Shown here piece by piece: positions 4,743 through 6,371 of a DNA stretch of 6,371 nucleotides (within the stretch, counting starts at the first letter, position 1; each line of letters begins with the position of its first letter). The stretch is from NCBI GenBank assembly GCA_015663065.1, contig DQSX01000211.1, positions 1 through 6,371 of the forward strand, given 5' to 3'. A program made the position numbers and the translations under genes. The notes under the pieces were generated by a model. It worked only from the letters and a program-made list of their open reading frames with translations. It was not told the DNA's origin and did not search any database. This DNA comes from Sulfurovum sp. Its GTDB lineage: Bacteria; Campylobacterota; Campylobacteria; Campylobacterales; Sulfurovaceae.

Positions 4743-5714
4743 ATGAAGAATATAGCCATACTCTGCTCAGGCGGAGATGTCTCCGGGATGAACGCAGCGT
4801 TGAAACGTTTTGTAGAGTATAGTTTTGCAAAAGGGTTAAAACCGTATTTTATTGAACACGGCTATGAAGGCCTTATAGACGGCAGGATCCATCCGGCACA
4901 GTACTCTGATGTTGCAGGTATCATCTCTCGTGGCGGTACCAAAATACAAACATCACGTTCTCAACGTTTTATGCAGAAGGCTTATCGAAAGCTGGCTCTT
5001 GACAATCTCAGATCCCATCAGATAGAGTATTTGGTTGTTTTAGGTGGAGATGGGTCTTTTAAAGGGATGCAGAAATTGAGTGAAGAGAGTGAAGGCATCA
5101 GCTTTTCCGGTATTCCCTCAACCATCGATAATGATATTGCAGGCACATCATACTGTCTTGGTGTGGATACTGCATTGAATGTCATCAAGTTTTCCATAGA
5201 CTCCATCCGTGATACGGCCTCTTCCTTCTCCCGAGCCTTTGTCATAGAAACCATGGGGCGTGAGTGCGGTTATCTGGCACTTGTTTCAGCACTTACCTCT
5301 GGTGCTGAAATGTGCCTTATTCCAGAGATACCTTATGATCTGGACAGCTATAAAAAGTCTTTTAAGAAGCAGATAGAAGAGGGTAGAGAATATTTCATCG
5401 CAGTGGTTTCTGAAGCTGTGAAGAGTTCGGAGCAAACGGCACAGTGGTTTAAAGAAGAGCTGGCCATAGAATCCCGTATTATGGTGTTGGGTCACATACA
5501 GCGAGGGGGCAATCCTACGGTACATGACCGACTTATGGCCTTTAATTTTGTAACACATGCCATAGATGGTCTTCTAGAGGGAAAAAAATCCTCGGTTGTA
5601 TGCTTTAGTGACTGTGGATTTAACCACAAACCTATAGATGAAATTGCCTTTAAAAAATACCAGATCAATGAAGATCTTCTTAAACTTGGCAGAGAATACG
5701 GGAGCTACAAGTGA
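4743..5714 (+). CDS. pfkA: 6-phosphofructokinase, ATP-dependent type (group A)
   Basis: A 323-residue cytoplasmic enzyme, close to the 320 residues of E. coli PfkA. It phosphorylates fructose 6-phosphate to fructose 1,6-bisphosphate, the committed step of glycolysis. Visible motifs: GGDVSGMN at 10-17 (ATP loop), GGTKIQTSR with R72, GGDGS at 101-105 (glycine at 104 points to ATP rather than pyrophosphate as donor), STIDND at 126-131 with catalytic D129, RDT at 156-158, R164, MGREC at 171-175, E224, R245 and GHIQRGG at 250-256. Two deviations: Ser126 stands where ATP enzymes have Gly and pyrophosphate enzymes Lys, and the effector-site arginines equivalent to E. coli R21, R25 and R54 appear as K21, E25 and Q53. 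The start is supported by AAAGG at 4731-4735, seven bases upstream. It is a single-gene unit with its own promoter, divergent from the LOG gene. Donor specificity is inferred. Confidence 0.94.
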   Translation: MKNIAILCSGGDVSGMNAALKRFVEYSFAKGLKPYFIEHGYEGLIDGRIHPAQYSDVAGIISRGGTKIQTSRSQRFMQKAYRKLALDNLRSHQIEYLVVLGGDGSFKGMQKLSEESEGISFSGIPSTIDNDIAGTSYCLGVDTALNVIKFSIDSIRDTASSFSRAFVIETMGRECGYLALVSALTSGAEMCLIPEIPYDLDSYKKSFKKQIEEGREYFIAVVSEAVKSSEQTAQWFKEELAIESRIMVLGHIQRGGNPTVHDRLMAFNFVTHAIDGLLEGKKSSVVCFSDCGFNHKPIDEIAFKKYQINEDLLKLGREYGSYK

Positions 5715-5727
5715 AGTCCTTTTTTTT
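5684..5727 (+). terminator. Possible terminator of the phosphofructokinase gene
   Basis: A run of eight T at 5720-5727 follows the TGA stop (5712-5714). Upstream, ACTTG (5684-5688) can pair with CAAGT (5708-5712), with GC at 5689-5690 adding two pairs across a bulge. The stem is weak and seven bases from the T-run, so only the T-run itself is a strong signal. Confidence 0.3.
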
Positions 5728-5820
5728 CCTATGCATCTCACTATCACCTTTGAAGCTATCCGTGAAAAAGCATGCCGGTAAGAAATGCCTGCGAGGAAAG
5801 ATGGATGAGGAGTAGATGCC
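5728..5820. other. GC-richer structured spacer between convergent genes, no gene recognised
   Basis: By hand count 42 of the 90 bases 5731-5820 are G or C (about 47%), far above the AT-rich spacers elsewhere in the window. It holds repeated ATGCC words (three copies) and the palindromes ATGCAT and GCATGC. Only short open frames exist: on the forward strand 16 codons from the ATG at 5731, with no ribosome site. On the reverse strand an open frame crosses it but runs antisense into both neighbours. It could be a dispersed intergenic repeat, a small RNA or the remnant of a gene; the sequence alone does not decide. Confidence 0.35.
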
Positions 5821-6371
5821 TTAACAACTTGCATGGATCTTATACTCACCAAGATCATTCCCTTTTGCATTGATGATATGTACCGCACAGGCAAGACAGG
5901 GATCAAAGGAGTGCAACACCTTTAAAACTTCAAGTGGTTGGGAAGGATCATGAAGTTTTATACCTATAAGAGCGTCTTCATAGGGACCTCTTTGACCTTT
6001 TCCATCTTTTGGAGAGGCATTCCATGTGGTCGGAGCTATGACTTGATAGTTTTGTATCTTTTGATCTTCGATATTGATGAAGTGTGACAATACACCTCTG
6101 GGTACCTCAAAAAATGCTCTTCCTTTTGTCTTTTTTGGCAATGTTTCAAACGTGAATTTTGTCCAGGTATCCGTATCATAATATTTTATATTTTCTACCA
6201 ATTGATTGATGAACTTGAAGATATACTCAGAGATATAAGCACTTTCAATGGCTCTAGCGACATTTCTGCCCACAGTTGAAGATAGATCCAAAAGTTTCAG
6301 ATCACAAAAATCTAAAAATTCATCTACAAATGGCCTTATAAATCGATTTCCTTTTTGATGACTTATGAGAA
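5821..6371 (-). CDS. hydB: [NiFe] hydrogenase large subunit, group 1 uptake type, C-terminal part (cut by right window edge)
   Basis: The reverse strand is open from the window edge to a TAA at 5821-5823, giving 183 codons of a large subunit usually about 570-590 residues long. The reading frame continues upstream of a TTG at 6291 with no break, so that codon is not the start. Diagnostic segments: SSTVGRNVARAIES (family STxGRxxAR), PRGVLSHF, APTTWNASPKDGKGQRG and HDPSQPLEVLKVLHSFDP, then DPCLACAVH at 5878-5904, the DPCxxCxxH motif whose two cysteines bind Ni and Fe. The 18 residues after the His (ending in a Cys) are the peptide removed by a HyaD/HupD-type protease after nickel insertion. Group 1 enzymes are membrane-bound and periplasmic and oxidise H2 into the quinone pool. 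The gene symbol could equally be hyaB or hupL. The small subunit gene is expected just beyond the right edge. Confidence 0.96.
   Translation of the reverse strand, partial: LISHQKGNRFIRPFVDEFLDFCDLKLLDLSSTVGRNVARAIESAYISEYIFKFINQLVENIKYYDTDTWTKFTFETLPKKTKGRAFFEVPRGVLSHFINIEDQKIQNYQVIAPTTWNASPKDGKGQRGPYEDALIGIKLHDPSQPLEVLKVLHSFDPCLACAVHIINAKGNDLGEYKIHASC

Noticed and set aside
5574..5906. A 110-codon reverse-strand open frame crossing the PFK end, the spacer and the hydrogenase end
   Set aside because: It is antisense to the PFK gene and in another frame of the hydrogenase gene, both of which are certain. It has no ribosome site or family resemblance.
6289..6291. TTG as the start of a short separate protein of 156 residues
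   Set aside because: The frame continues upstream to the window edge with hydrogenase-like sequence, so this is an internal leucine codon.

Overview
The window reads as a piece of chromosome from a chemolithotrophic Campylobacterota (epsilonproteobacterium), most like the Sulfurovum/Sulfurimonas group. This is inferred from protein style, from AT-rich intergenic DNA with extended -10 (TGn-TATAAT) promoters, and from the group 1 [NiFe] hydrogenase. No 16S rRNA or other marker gene is present, so the genus is a guess. No tRNA, rRNA, CRISPR array, IS element or phage gene is visible. It looks like ordinary core or near-core chromosome with frequent strand switches.

Layout, left to right. Positions 1-312 (-): 5' part of a lemA gene that runs off the left edge. 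313-403: compact divergent promoter region with a 10-bp palindrome midway between two extended -10 boxes. 404-1294 (+): a 5'-nucleotidase of the cytosolic cN-I type, built as two homologous halves of which only the second keeps HAD catalytic residues. 1295-1412: very AT-rich spacer with palindromes and -10-like boxes. 1413-1784 (+): small SpoIIAA-like (STAS/SEC14) protein. 1864-2496 (+): very basic, secreted lysozyme-like/SLT-type protein. 2505-3722 (-): CPA2-type cation:proton antiporter, convergent with the previous gene and sharing a stop-codon hairpin with it. 3723-3924: spacer with the antiporter promoter and a possible gene relic. 3925-4662 (-): LOG-family nucleoside-monophosphate phosphoribohydrolase. 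4663-4742: divergent promoter region. 4743-5714 (+): ATP-type 6-phosphofructokinase. 5715-5820: a spacer much GC-richer than the others. 5821-6371 (-): C-terminal part of a group 1 [NiFe] hydrogenase large subunit, which runs off the right edge.

The genes do not form one pathway. Most have their own promoter, and only 1413-2496 could be co-transcribed. Loose themes are nucleotide turnover (5'-nucleotidase and LOG both act on nucleoside monophosphates), envelope and ion homeostasis (LemA, SLT-like protein, antiporter), sugar phosphate metabolism (PFK) and hydrogen oxidation (hydrogenase). I see no convincing new multi-gene system. The most interesting points are the degenerate first half of the nucleotidase, the altered effector-site and active-site positions of the PFK, the unusual SLT-like protein, and the GC-rich spacer at 5728-5820.
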